Assembly (NCBI RefSeq): GCF_014145455.1
Contig: NZ_JACIVB010000063.1
Location: 1 to 64,000, forward strand
Direction: 5' to 3'
DNA from: Limosilactobacillus rudii
GTDB lineage: Bacteria; Bacillota; Bacilli; Lactobacillales; Lactobacillaceae
Length of the DNA: 64,000 bases
Below are positions 36,852 through 43,745 of the stretch, one piece after another. The notes under the pieces were generated by a model that was not told where the DNA came from, ran no database searches, and was given only the letters and a program-made list of their open reading frames with translations. Position numbers and translations under genes: made by a program. How positions within the stretch are numbered: the stretch's first letter is position 1; every line of letters starts with the position of its first letter.

Positions 36852-36923
36852 GCGCCCTTAGTGTAATGGATCGCACGTGAGATTCCGGTTCTCGAGATCC
36901 GAGTTCGACTCTCGGGGGGCGCA
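36852..36923 (+). tRNA. tRNA-Arg (anticodon CCG)
   Basis: 72 nt. The acceptor GCGCCCT pairs with GGGGCGC before discriminator A. The D-stem is GTGT/GCAC. The anticodon stem TGAGA/TCTCG carries the loop TTCCGGT, giving anticodon CCG (reads CGG). The T-arm is CCGAG-TTCGACT-CTCGG. CCA is not encoded. It has its own promoter and a shared terminator downstream. Confidence 0.93.
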
Positions 36924-36932
36924 TAATAATTT

Positions 36933-36967
36933 AAAAAGCTGGAATGTTTATCATTCCGGCTTTTTTT
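36933..36967. terminator. Bidirectional terminator (tRNA-Arg / membrane protein)
   Basis: Stem AAAAAGCTGGAATG / CATTCCGGCTTTTT with T-runs on both strands, between convergent units. Confidence 0.85.
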
Positions 36968-37522
36968 CTATTCACTTAAATTCTTTTTCCGCCGGGACAC
37001 TTGACGATGAAGTAACTTAAGTAAACGGTAACGGTTATATCTTTGTAAAATAACAAAAGGGACCTCAATTAGACTAGCGATAATAGAGGTACAAATAAAA
37101 ATTACAGGTGCCCCAAATGGAATTATTAAAATCAATGGAAGATAACTAAGTAAAAACATTATTTCATGATCTGCTTCTGCCAAAATCATTGTATGCCCAA
37201 TTTGTGTTAGTGAATGCTGTTGAAGGTTATATTTAGCAGGCGCGTACGTTGGTAATAATCGTTTCCATTTTTTAACCTTTAATAGCCGATATAAATGTTG
37301 TTCCCACAATCGAACCTTAAACCACCAACTAGTATCCGTTAATTTTAAATGAGGTTCTAAAACATTTCCTACAACTAATCGCATTGTAAAGTGATAAAAA
37401 ATTACTAACAGTGTAATTGCTAATTCCAATAAAAACTGACTGGAAAACAATAGATTAATCCCTACTATTAATAATAATCCCAGTCCCGACCAGACGGTGA
37501 CTTGTTTCATAAAGTTTTCCAT
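36968..37522 (-). CDS. Membrane protein resembling glycosyl-diaponeurosporenoate acyltransferase (CrtO-like)
   Basis: 184-residue protein with TMs at about 10-28, 30-50 and 118-155. The cytoplasmic part carries RLWEQHLYRLLKVKKWKRLLPTYAP, which matches the WE..LY..LKVKRWK..LP pattern of the CrtO-like acyltransferase family of staphyloxanthin synthesis. No carotenoid genes are in the window, so the acceptor is probably different (glycolipid or wall component). Start ATG 37522 with GAGG nine bases upstream. The family call is moderate; the function is unknown. Confidence 0.6.
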   Translation of the reverse strand: MENFMKQVTVWSGLGLLLIVGINLLFSSQFLLELAITLLVIFYHFTMRLVVGNVLEPHLKLTDTSWWFKVRLWEQHLYRLLKVKKWKRLLPTYAPAKYNLQQHSLTQIGHTMILAEADHEIMFLLSYLPLILIIPFGAPVIFICTSIIASLIEVPFVILQRYNRYRLLKLLHRQVSRRKKNLSE

Positions 37523-37586
37523 TACTATTTACCTCGTTAAATCTATTACCATTAGTGGATTATGATTTAGAGTTATCATTGTAATT

Positions 37587-37622
37587 AAAAAAGAGGTTGA
37601 GCTAATTCTCAACCTCTTTTTT
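37587..37622. terminator. Terminator after the 43-residue small gene
   Basis: Stem AAAAGAGGTTGAG / CTCAACCTCTTTT with flanking A- and T-runs, directly after the small gene's stop on the minus strand. Confidence 0.85.
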
Positions 37623-37624
37623 AA

Positions 37625-37756
37625 TTACTTTTCATCAGCTGGCTTTTCCTTAGCCCACTTACGAATAGCTTCAATCTTTTTTTCTTTTAATGCTCGCTTG
37701 TACTTAGAAGCGATTGGGCGACGGCCTTGTACGCCGTATGGGTGTGCTTTACGCAT
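37625..37756 (-). CDS. Small basic protein, 43 residues, unknown function
   Basis: Begins MRKAHPYGVQGRRPIAS and is followed by a Lys/Arg/Glu-rich helix ending in KEKPADEK. It has an AGGAGG nine bases before the ATG. A near-consensus promoter lies at 37805-37833, a dyad in the 5' leader (37782-37801), and a clean terminator after the stop. This is the full equipment of an expressed single gene. The strongly basic composition suggests nucleic-acid or ribosome association, which is inference. I do not recognise the family. Confidence 0.7.
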   Translation of the reverse strand: MRKAHPYGVQGRRPIASKYKRALKEKKIEAIRKWAKEKPADEK

Positions 37757-37781
37757 GTGAATATGCCTCCTTTAAATATTA

Positions 37782-37801
37782 AACGTAAATTAATTAACGT
37801 T
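37782..37801. promoter_or_regulatory. Dyad in the leader of the 43-residue gene
   Basis: AACGT(A)AATTAATT(A)ACGTT is a 20-base inverted repeat with a single mismatched pair, between the -10 and the RBS, a place where a repressor would block transcription. Confidence 0.4.
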
Positions 37802-37804
37802 CCA

Positions 37805-37833
37805 ATTATACCGGGCATTGTTTTAAAAAGCAA
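37805..37833 (-). promoter_or_regulatory. Promoter of the 43-residue gene
   Basis: Minus-strand -35 TTGCTT (37828-37833), 17-base spacer, perfect -10 TATAAT (37805-37810). Confidence 0.7.
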
Positions 37834-38088
37834 GTCCACCTTATTAGCAAATCCGATTATGAAATACTGAAACAAAATTTTGCTTTTAATTTTAAAATAT
37901 TAACTATTTTGCTAAACGATTATCTTTACCATAATTACTACTATTCCAGCAATTAATCTATACCAATTTATATATTTAAGGCGTAATTATTGATACTAAA
38001 AGGTTTTATTATTAGACCAATTGTAGTATGATACATACTGTAATCAAGAGATAATAAAACAAAGAATAATCCTGTGGAGGAATACATC

Positions 38089-38202
38089 ATGAAAACAAAT
38101 TCACTAAATATATTTAACGTTACTAATAACTGGGCAGAATTAGATAAAGAATGTGCCGCAGCTGAACTAGCATTGGTAAGTGCAAGCATCGATCAAAAAT
38201 AA
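38089..38202 (+). CDS. Small acidic peptide, 37 residues, unknown function
   Basis: Begins MKTNSLNIFNVTNNWAEL, then a short Glu/Ala-rich helix (ECAAAELALVSASI), ending IDQK. TGGAGGA is about eight bases before the ATG. A possible promoter with a palindrome lies 50-60 bases upstream, and a terminator-like hairpin at 38256-38277. It contains one Cys. There is no signal peptide and no clear double-glycine leader. I do not recognise it; it could be a regulatory peptide or a lineage-specific small protein. Confidence 0.5.
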   Translation: MKTNSLNIFNVTNNWAELDKECAAAELALVSASIDQK

Positions 38203-38255
38203 GATTAAAGAGTACTAACTCTTCAATAATTTATTTATATAAGCAACCGTTACGA

Positions 38256-38284
38256 CCTTATCCTGTTTAGAATAAGGCCTTTTA
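38256..38284 (+). terminator. Terminator-like hairpin after the 37-residue gene
   Basis: CCTTAT / ATAAGG stem with a ten-base loop followed by CCTTTTAATT. Confidence 0.4.
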
Positions 38285-38407
38285 ATTATCAGACTTAATG
38301 ATAACCATGCCATTTCAAAACAATATCACCCCATTTTAACTAACTACCTCGTTGAGGCAACTATTCGATACACTTTTATTATTATTTTTAAATTTTTGGT
38401 TAAAACA

Positions 38408-38424
38408 TTTGACCTTTTTTGACC
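38408..38424. promoter_or_regulatory. CtsR operator upstream of clpP
   Basis: TTTGACCTTTTTTGACC is, on the other strand, GGTCAAA-AAA-GGTCAAA, the exact heptad repeat of the heat-shock repressor CtsR. It overlaps a -35-like TTGACC. Confidence 0.9.
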
Positions 38425-38446
38425 AATCGAGTATAGTATTATTATC

Positions 38447-38467
38447 CGTTAGCATAGAAGGCTAACG
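38447..38467 (+). promoter_or_regulatory. Perfect hairpin in the clpP 5' leader
   Basis: CGTTAGC-N7-GCTAACG, a perfect 7-bp stem about 33 bases before the start codon and upstream of the RBS. It may stabilise the mRNA. No T-run follows, so it is not a terminator. Confidence 0.45.
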
Positions 38468-38499
38468 AGTGCTAATTTATATAAGGAGGCCAACACACT

Positions 38500-39093
38500 A
38501 TGAACTTAGTTCCTACTGTCATTGAGCAATCATCCCGTGGTGAACGTGCCTATGACATTTACTCACGGCTTCTGAAGGATCGGATTATTATGCTTTCTGG
38601 TCCAATCGAAGACGAAATGGCAAACTCAATTGTTGCGCAGCTTTTATTCCTAGATGCGCAAGACTCAACTAAAGATATTTACTTATACATTAACTCACCT
38701 GGTGGGGTTGTTACCTCAGGAATGGCTATCTACGACACAATGAACTTCATCAAAGCAGATGTTCAAACAATTGTTATCGGAATGGCCGCCTCAATGGCTA
38801 GTGTATTAGTATCTTCTGGTGCAAAAGGTAAGCGTTTTGGTTTACCTCACTCTCAAGTACTAATTCACCAACCATCTGGTGGCGCTCAAGGTCAGCAAAC
38901 TGAAATTGAAATTGCTGCTACTGAAATTCTGAAGACGCGTAAGATGCTAAACAACATCTTAGCCAAGAATTCTGGTCAACCAATTGAGAAGATTCAGGCT
39001 GACACTGAACGTGACCATTACTTAACCGCTCAAGAGGCCGTTGACTATGGCTTGCTTGATGGTGTAATGGAAAATAATTCTAAATTAAAGTAA
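38500..39093 (+). CDS. clpP: ATP-dependent Clp protease proteolytic subunit
   Basis: 197-residue serine protease subunit that forms the ClpP tetradecamer and degrades misfolded and regulatory proteins with Clp ATPases. The catalytic triad is Ser in [10 protein letters not shown], His in LIHQPSGG and Asp in [12 protein letters not shown]. Length is normal. AAGGAGG is about nine bases before the ATG. It is under CtsR control from the box at 38408 and is monocistronic with a strong terminator. Confidence 0.97.
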   Translation: MNLVPTVIEQSSRGERAYDIYSRLLKDRIIMLSGPIEDEMANSIVAQLLFLDAQDSTKDIYLYINSPGGVVTSGMAIYDTMNFIKADVQTIVIGMAASMASVLVSSGAKGKRFGLPHSQVLIHQPSGGAQGQQTEIEIAATEILKTRKMLNNILAKNSGQPIEKIQADTERDHYLTAQEAVDYGLLDGVMENNSKLK

Positions 39094-39137
39094 TTAGTTA
39101 ATTCGATTTTCCAAAAATTAACTAATTACCAAAAACG

Positions 39138-39185
39138 AAAAGCTAGATAAGCGTATCATACTGCCTATCTAGCTTTTCTTTTTTT
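39138..39185. terminator. Bidirectional terminator between clpP and whiA
   Basis: 12-bp stem AAAAGCTAGATA / TATCTAGCTTTT followed by CTTTTTTT on the plus strand and A-rich sequence on the other side. Confidence 0.85.
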
Positions 39186-40122
39186 ATTTTGCATGTGATG
39201 TCCGTAATTCATCTGCATACGCATTCAATTTACGTAAACGGTGATTTACCCCAGACTTGGAAATTGGCCCTCCTGGTACTAACTCACCTAATTCTTTTAA
39301 GCTAACTTCTTGATGAGCCAACCGCGTTTCAGCAATTTCACGCAATTTATCAGGTAAACTACTTAAGCCAACTTGCGAATCAATAAATTCAATATTCTCA
39401 ATTTGCCGTGTTGACGCATTAGCAATCTTATTCAAATTAGCATTCTCACAATTTACCAATCGATTGACTGAGTTACGCATATCCCGTACTATGCGGATAT
39501 TTTCAAACTGAAGCATGGAATTAGTTGCCCCAATCAATGACATAAAGTTAGCAATTTTTTCTGCCTCTTTAAGGTAAACAATAAATCCACTCCGCCGCCC
39601 GGTTGTCTGGGCATTTAGACCAAATTTATTCATCATTTGTGCAATCATTTCATTATGTTCTTCATATAGTGAATAAATTTCTAGGTGGTAACGAGAGGTT
39701 TCCGGATTATTTACCGAGCCACCAGCAAGAAATGCCCCCCGCAGGTAAGAGCGAACCATCCATTCATCTTTCAATAGTTCAACCGGCACTTGTTCTTTAA
39801 TTTGAAAATTTTGTAAGATTCCTAAATCATCTAGTACATATTGAGCGTGGTAACGTAATCGAACAATATATTGATTATTCTTTTTTAACTTCATTTTTCG
39901 CCGTACGACAATTTCACTTTCAACTTCATAAAACTGCTTTAAAAGCGAATATATTCGTCGGGCAATTGCTGGATTCTCAGTCTGGACATTTAGCACTAGC
40001 TGATGACCGGCAATACCAATAGCACCATTCATTCGAATTAGTGCCATTAATTCAGCTTTAGCATTATCACGGTGAACTTTAATTCCCGTAAGTTCCTTTT
40101 TTACTTCACTTGCATATGACAT
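39184..40122 (-). CDS. whiA: WhiA, DNA-binding cell-division regulator
   Basis: 312-residue protein with an N-terminal LAGLIDADG-like homing-endonuclease fold (about 1-220: [25 protein letters not shown]) without nuclease function, and a C-terminal HTH (about 225-310: [27 protein letters not shown]). It is linked with cell division and chromosome segregation in firmicutes. It is the third gene of rapZ-yvcK-whiA; AGGAGG precedes the ATG, with a 15-base gap to yvcK. Confidence 0.96.
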   Translation of the reverse strand: MSYASEVKKELTGIKVHRDNAKAELMALIRMNGAIGIAGHQLVLNVQTENPAIARRIYSLLKQFYEVESEIVVRRKMKLKKNNQYIVRLRYHAQYVLDDLGILQNFQIKEQVPVELLKDEWMVRSYLRGAFLAGGSVNNPETSRYHLEIYSLYEEHNEMIAQMMNKFGLNAQTTGRRSGFIVYLKEAEKIANFMSLIGATNSMLQFENIRIVRDMRNSVNRLVNCENANLNKIANASTRQIENIEFIDSQVGLSSLPDKLREIAETRLAHQEVSLKELGELVPGGPISKSGVNHRLRKLNAYADELRTSHAK

Positions 40123-40137
40123 TTCTTGCCCACCTCC

Positions 40138-41124
40138 TTACTCATGTACTTGGTGAAGTCGATTCATTAGTTCCGCAACTACTTTATCACGATCATGAAA
40201 TGCACCATTATCTTTTAACCGTAAAAAGTTAGAACTAATTACTCGACATCCCTGCTCACGTAATCCTTGAAAATCATGCTTAACCGGCTGTGAGATTTCG
40301 TTCCATTCTTGAAAATCAAGGTAATTTTCTGGAACTGGCTGGATGTTTACCAATACTGTATCAATAAAGTTCTTCCCAAGATGTCCATTAAGTACTCGAA
40401 CATGATCTGCATCCGTAAAGTTATCTGTCTCACCCTTCTGCGTCATAATATTGCAAATATAGATTACTTCGGCTTTGCTTTCACAAACTGCTTGTCCGAC
40501 TTCAGAGATCATCAGGTTCGGCAAAATACTCGTGAATAAACTGCCAGGTCCAATAACAATTTGATCGGCTTCTTTTATTGCCGTTAAAACCTCTGATACA
40601 GGATGTGCTTGGTGCCCATCATTATCGACAGAAGGAGTCACCCATACCCGTTTAATTTGCTTATGAGCTGCTGTAATTTCTGATTCCCCACTTAACTTAG
40701 TGCCATCAGTAAATTCAGCATTTAAGGTTAAAGGCTCGTTAGCTACTGGATAAATATGACCTCTAATCTTCATCATCGTCGATAATTCTTGAACTGCGGT
40801 AAAAATTCCACCCTTCATTTCTGACAAAGCAGAAATAATCAAATTACCAATTGCATGCCCTGCAAAGAATTGATCACTACTATTGAAGCGATATTGAAAG
40901 ATATTCAGTTCAAGATCTGGCAATTCTGATAACGCAACTAATACATTACGAATATCACCAGGTGGGACAACATTAATATAATCCCGTAAAATTCCTGATG
41001 AACCACCATCATCTGCAACCGTTACGACAGCAGTAACATCAGCATTTTGATCACGTAACCCACGTAAAACAACCGGTAATCCGGTTCCTCCGCCAATTAC
41101 AACAATCTTTGGTTTATGCAGCAT
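40138..41124 (-). CDS. yvcK: YvcK/CofD-like gluconeogenesis factor
   Basis: 328-residue cytosolic nucleotide-sugar-binding protein needed for growth on gluconeogenic carbon and normal cell shape in Bacillus. It has the CofD-like fold: [16 protein letters not shown] at the N-terminus, [27 protein letters not shown], and [19 protein letters not shown] is eight bases before the ATG. Middle gene of the conserved rapZ-yvcK-whiA cluster; both gaps are 15 bases. Confidence 0.95.
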   Translation of the reverse strand: MLHKPKIVVIGGGTGLPVVLRGLRDQNADVTAVVTVADDGGSSGILRDYINVVPPGDIRNVLVALSELPDLELNIFQYRFNSSDQFFAGHAIGNLIISALSEMKGGIFTAVQELSTMMKIRGHIYPVANEPLTLNAEFTDGTKLSGESEITAAHKQIKRVWVTPSVDNDGHQAHPVSEVLTAIKEADQIVIGPGSLFTSILPNLMISEVGQAVCESKAEVIYICNIMTQKGETDNFTDADHVRVLNGHLGKNFIDTVLVNIQPVPENYLDFQEWNEISQPVKHDFQGLREQGCRVISSNFLRLKDNGAFHDRDKVVAELMNRLHQVHE

Positions 41125-41139
41125 AATTAAAACTCCTCT

Positions 41140-42012
41140 TTATTTTGCCTTATCAATATCGCGATGGTATGTATTTATCTTGTAACCATCTGATTTTAAA
41201 TCAGCTGATATCTTATTGGCGATTGTCACTGACCGATGCTGACCACCTGTACAACCAATAGCAACCGTCAAACTACTTTTTCCTTCACGAATATAACCAG
41301 GAAGCGCAATTTGTAGTAATGATTGTAAATGCTGATAAAATTCTTGCGCCAGCGGACTTTCCATGACATAATCCTGCACCGCTTTATCATTACCGGTCAA
41401 ATGCTTCAGTTCTGGAATATAAAATGGGTTGGGAAGGAAACGAACATCCATAACAATATCGGCATCTAATGGCAAACCATATTTGAACCCGAATGACATT
41501 ACTTCAACATAAAAATTACTACCTTCACCATGACCAAAGAGCTTGTTTATTCGCAATTTAAGGTTACGCGGCGTCACAGTGGTCGTATCAATAACGACAT
41601 CCGCTTGACTCTTAAGGTCCGCTGAAAGTTTCCGTTCTAACTCTACCCCATCAAGGATCCGGCCATGTGGGGAAAGCGGATGCGCCCGTCGCGTTTCCTT
41701 ATACCGTGAAATTAACGTAACATCATTAGCATCAAGGAAAAGAAGCTTAACATCTAAGTCAGTCCGTTCCTTTAACTTTTCTAAATTTGGTAAAACCTCA
41801 TCATAGAATCCCCGCGATCGGGTATCCATAACCATTGCAATCTTATTAAATTCACCAGAATCCTTAATCACGTTAATAAACTTACTAGCCAGGCTTGGAA
41901 GCATATTGTCAATTACAAAATAACCTAAATCTTCCAAACTATGGACAGCAACAGTCTTACCAGCCCCGCTCATCCCCGTAATTATTACTACTTTTAACTT
42001 AGGATCGGCCAT
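41140..42012 (-). CDS. rapZ: RapZ/YvcJ P-loop nucleotide-binding protein
   Basis: 290-residue cytosolic protein with Walker A GMSGAGKT near the N-terminus and the family's C-terminal domain with CTGGQHRSV. RapZ of enterobacteria is an RNA adaptor controlling glmS mRNA; the role of firmicute YvcJ is less clear. ATG 42012 (MADPKLKVVIITG) is preferred because GGGG lies seven bases upstream; a longer in-frame reading adds 11 residues. First gene of rapZ-yvcK-whiA. Confidence 0.94.
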   Translation of the reverse strand: MADPKLKVVIITGMSGAGKTVAVHSLEDLGYFVIDNMLPSLASKFINVIKDSGEFNKIAMVMDTRSRGFYDEVLPNLEKLKERTDLDVKLLFLDANDVTLISRYKETRRAHPLSPHGRILDGVELERKLSADLKSQADVVIDTTTVTPRNLKLRINKLFGHGEGSNFYVEVMSFGFKYGLPLDADIVMDVRFLPNPFYIPELKHLTGNDKAVQDYVMESPLAQEFYQHLQSLLQIALPGYIREGKSSLTVAIGCTGGQHRSVTIANKISADLKSDGYKINTYHRDIDKAK

Positions 42013-42082
42013 TATTAATCCCCTTTCTTCCTTACAGCTACCCACCTATTTTACCATATCAACCCGGGCGTGTCTTAATTGA

Positions 42083-42136
42083 TTAAAAATAGAAGCGTGA
42101 CAACAGTCAATTACGACTTCATTTTCACGCTCCTAT
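42083..42136 (-). terminator. Terminator of the SteT-like permease
   Basis: Minus-strand stem AGGAGCGTGA / TCACGCTTCT with an inner AGTC/GACT helix, followed by ATTTTTAATC. The 5' arm sequence pattern is shared with the terminator at 21806-21853. Confidence 0.8.
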
Positions 42137-42156
42137 TATAAATTTTTAATTAGCTA

Positions 42157-43488
42157 TCATTTCATCCGCCGTTGATCCATTTGCTTAACAATGTAAAGGA
42201 TCGGCAACCCAACAATGACAATTCCAACAAAGAGAAGAACACCCGCTGGATCATTCAACAGTTCACTTATTAACACAAAAATACCACCCGCAATTGCGAC
42301 AATTGGTACAAGAGGATATAACGGCGTACTAAATGGACGAGGCCCCTTATTCTTCCGTCGTAGGATAAAGATTCCAAAGAAAGCCAATAAGTAGAAACAA
42401 TAAACCGTAAAGACACAAAGATCTGATAAATGATCAGGATCAAAGAAACACATCATCACAGTTGCCAATACAATAATGAAGATGGTAGCAACAACAGGTG
42501 ATTTACCTTTTGGCGTAATGTAAGCCAGATAACGTGAAAAAGGTAGGTCACGGCGTCGTGCCATTGCGTAGACGATCCGCGGAAAAGTAATCATCTTCCC
42601 ATTTAGCGTTCCCATCATTGAAATAATGATTCCGGCCGATAATAATTTACCACCGATTGTTCCAAAGGCCTTAACGGCTAAATAAGCAGTCGCATTTTCA
42701 CCCAGCCGATGAATTGTATTAGCCGGAAGAAACTTCAAAATACCAACAGTGATTAACGTATAAATAATTAAAACCGCGGTAATCCCGAAAATAATTGCCT
42801 TTGGCAGCAGTTTTTGAGGGTTCTTCATTTCACCACCAAGGTTAGCAATCAAAATCCAACCATCATAACCAAATAAAGTTGCCAGGACAGCAACACCAAA
42901 TCCACCAGTTGCCTGGTGAATTTCTGTAACCGTCTGCCCAAAAGCGTTTTGATGTCCCCAAAATAAGCCAAAGATAATAATTGCAGCAATCGGAATCATC
43001 TTCCCAGCAGTCGTAATAATCGAAAAAATAGCCCCAACTTTATTCTCAAATAAGTTCATAACCCCAATTGCAACAACTGTAATCACAGCTAATGGAATTC
43101 GCCACTCAGTCCCTAGGCCAAAGAAATTTGCCATTAAGATACTCATAAAGCCAGCAACTGAAGCAATGATCGCCGGGCCATAAACAATTACCTGCATCCA
43201 GCCAGCAAGAAAGCCTAATAATCGGCCATAAATATTTTCAATATATACATACAATCCCCCAGTGTATGGCATTTGAGCCCCAATTTCGGCAATTGTCAGT
43301 CCGCCAGTTAGGGTAATAATTCCCCCAAATACCCAAGCCGCAATTGCCAAAGTTGAAGTTCCAGCACTATCTAAAACTGATCCCTGCTTAAAGAAGATTC
43401 CTGATCCTATTATGGTTCCAATAACAATTGAAATTGCGGACCAGAATCCAAGCGACCTTTTTAATTCATCTGCTGGTTGTTGATTCAT
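42157..43488 (-). CDS. steT: SteT-like amino acid exchanger/permease (APC superfamily, LAT type)
   Basis: About 443-residue, 12-TM transporter. It has SAISIVIGTIIGSGIFFKQG in TM1, GGLTIAEIGAQMPYTGGLYVYI, a long GEMKNPQKLLPKAI loop after TM6, and GKMITFPRIVYAMARRRDLP. It most resembles the Bacillus serine/threonine exchanger SteT and related LAT-family members. Three ATGs follow GGAGG; the third (43488) has the best eight-base spacing. The leader upstream encodes a Ser-rich peptide and an attenuator-like RNA, which independently points to serine as regulator and perhaps substrate. The symbol is by similarity only. Confidence 0.85.
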   Translation of the reverse strand: MNQQPADELKRSLGFWSAISIVIGTIIGSGIFFKQGSVLDSAGTSTLAIAAWVFGGIITLTGGLTIAEIGAQMPYTGGLYVYIENIYGRLLGFLAGWMQVIVYGPAIIASVAGFMSILMANFFGLGTEWRIPLAVITVVAIGVMNLFENKVGAIFSIITTAGKMIPIAAIIIFGLFWGHQNAFGQTVTEIHQATGGFGVAVLATLFGYDGWILIANLGGEMKNPQKLLPKAIIFGITAVLIIYTLITVGILKFLPANTIHRLGENATAYLAVKAFGTIGGKLLSAGIIISMMGTLNGKMITFPRIVYAMARRRDLPFSRYLAYITPKGKSPVVATIFIIVLATVMMCFFDPDHLSDLCVFTVYCFYLLAFFGIFILRRKNKGPRPFSTPLYPLVPIVAIAGGIFVLISELLNDPAGVLLFVGIVIVGLPILYIVKQMDQRRMK

Positions 43489-43525
43489 CATCATTCCTCC
43501 ATTCTAAAGATTAGGCCAAATAAAA

Positions 43526-43582
43526 ACCCAGGTCTTTTATATTAATCATCCGAACTTGCCAAATGATTAAAAGGACCCGGGT
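43526..43582 (-). terminator. Attenuator terminator upstream of the SteT-like permease
   Basis: Minus-strand stem formed by 43563-43582 (ACCCGGGTC..AATCAT) and 43526-43549 (ATGATT..GACCTGGGT), followed by TTTTATTT, ending about 30 bases before the permease start. Its position before a gene, not after one, marks it as an attenuator. The AATCAT arm and loop (43558-43568) can alternatively pair with 43612-43622. Confidence 0.8.
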
Positions 43583-43611
43583 ATATTTAAACCTGTCTAT
43601 GGGTACACTAA

Positions 43612-43644
43612 AATCACTCAGCCTTAATAGAACTAGAGGCTGAG
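43612..43644 (-). promoter_or_regulatory. Pause hairpin / antiterminator arm in the permease leader
   Basis: Perfect 8-bp stem CTCAGCCT (43637-43644) with AGGCTGAG (43617-43624). The 3' arm extended to GCTGAGTGATT (43612-43622) can instead pair over 11 contiguous positions (three G-U) with AATCATTTGGC (43558-43568) of the terminator. The 5' arm lies inside the serine codons of the leader peptide. Confidence 0.75.
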
Positions 43645-43682
43645 GAGGAAGAAAGTTGTTGTTGTTTATTCAATCGTAGCAT
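43614..43682 (-). CDS. Ser-rich leader peptide of the SteT-like permease
   Basis: 22-codon ORF, beginning MLRLNKQQQL, with seven Ser codons of four kinds within codons 11-18 (four Ser, one Ala, three Ser), then IKAE and TGA. AGAGG lies seven bases before the ATG. It sits at the start of the predicted transcript. Such a composition directly over an alternative RNA fold is what ribosome-mediated attenuation by charged tRNA-Ser would need. Too short for standard gene finders. Translation is inferred. Confidence 0.7.
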   Translation of the reverse strand: MLRLNKQQQLSSSSASSSIKAE

Positions 43683-43716
43683 TTGTTTTCCTCTTTTCGT
43701 GTACATAATTTTTATT

Positions 43717-43745
43717 AGAATACCATTAGAAGATTAAGATTGCAA
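43717..43745 (-). promoter_or_regulatory. Promoter of the permease leader
   Basis: Minus-strand -35 TTGCAA (43740-43745, inside the uvrA 3' end), 17-base spacer, -10 TATTCT (43717-43722). Predicted start near 43710, about 28 bases before the leader ATG. Confidence 0.55.

Larger units (their letters stand above)
37757..38088. other. Divergent intergenic region between two small genes
   Basis: About 330 AT-rich bases. The left part holds the promoter and leader dyad of the 43-residue gene. The right part holds a TATGAT -10-like box with a GTATG-ATA-CATAC palindrome (38026-38038) before the 37-residue gene. Nothing else is recognisable in the middle. Confidence 0.5.

Noticed and set aside
43519-43745. 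T-box leader for the SteT-like permease
   Set aside because: No GGTGGNACC core and no Stem I landmarks; the sequence instead fits leader-peptide attenuation.
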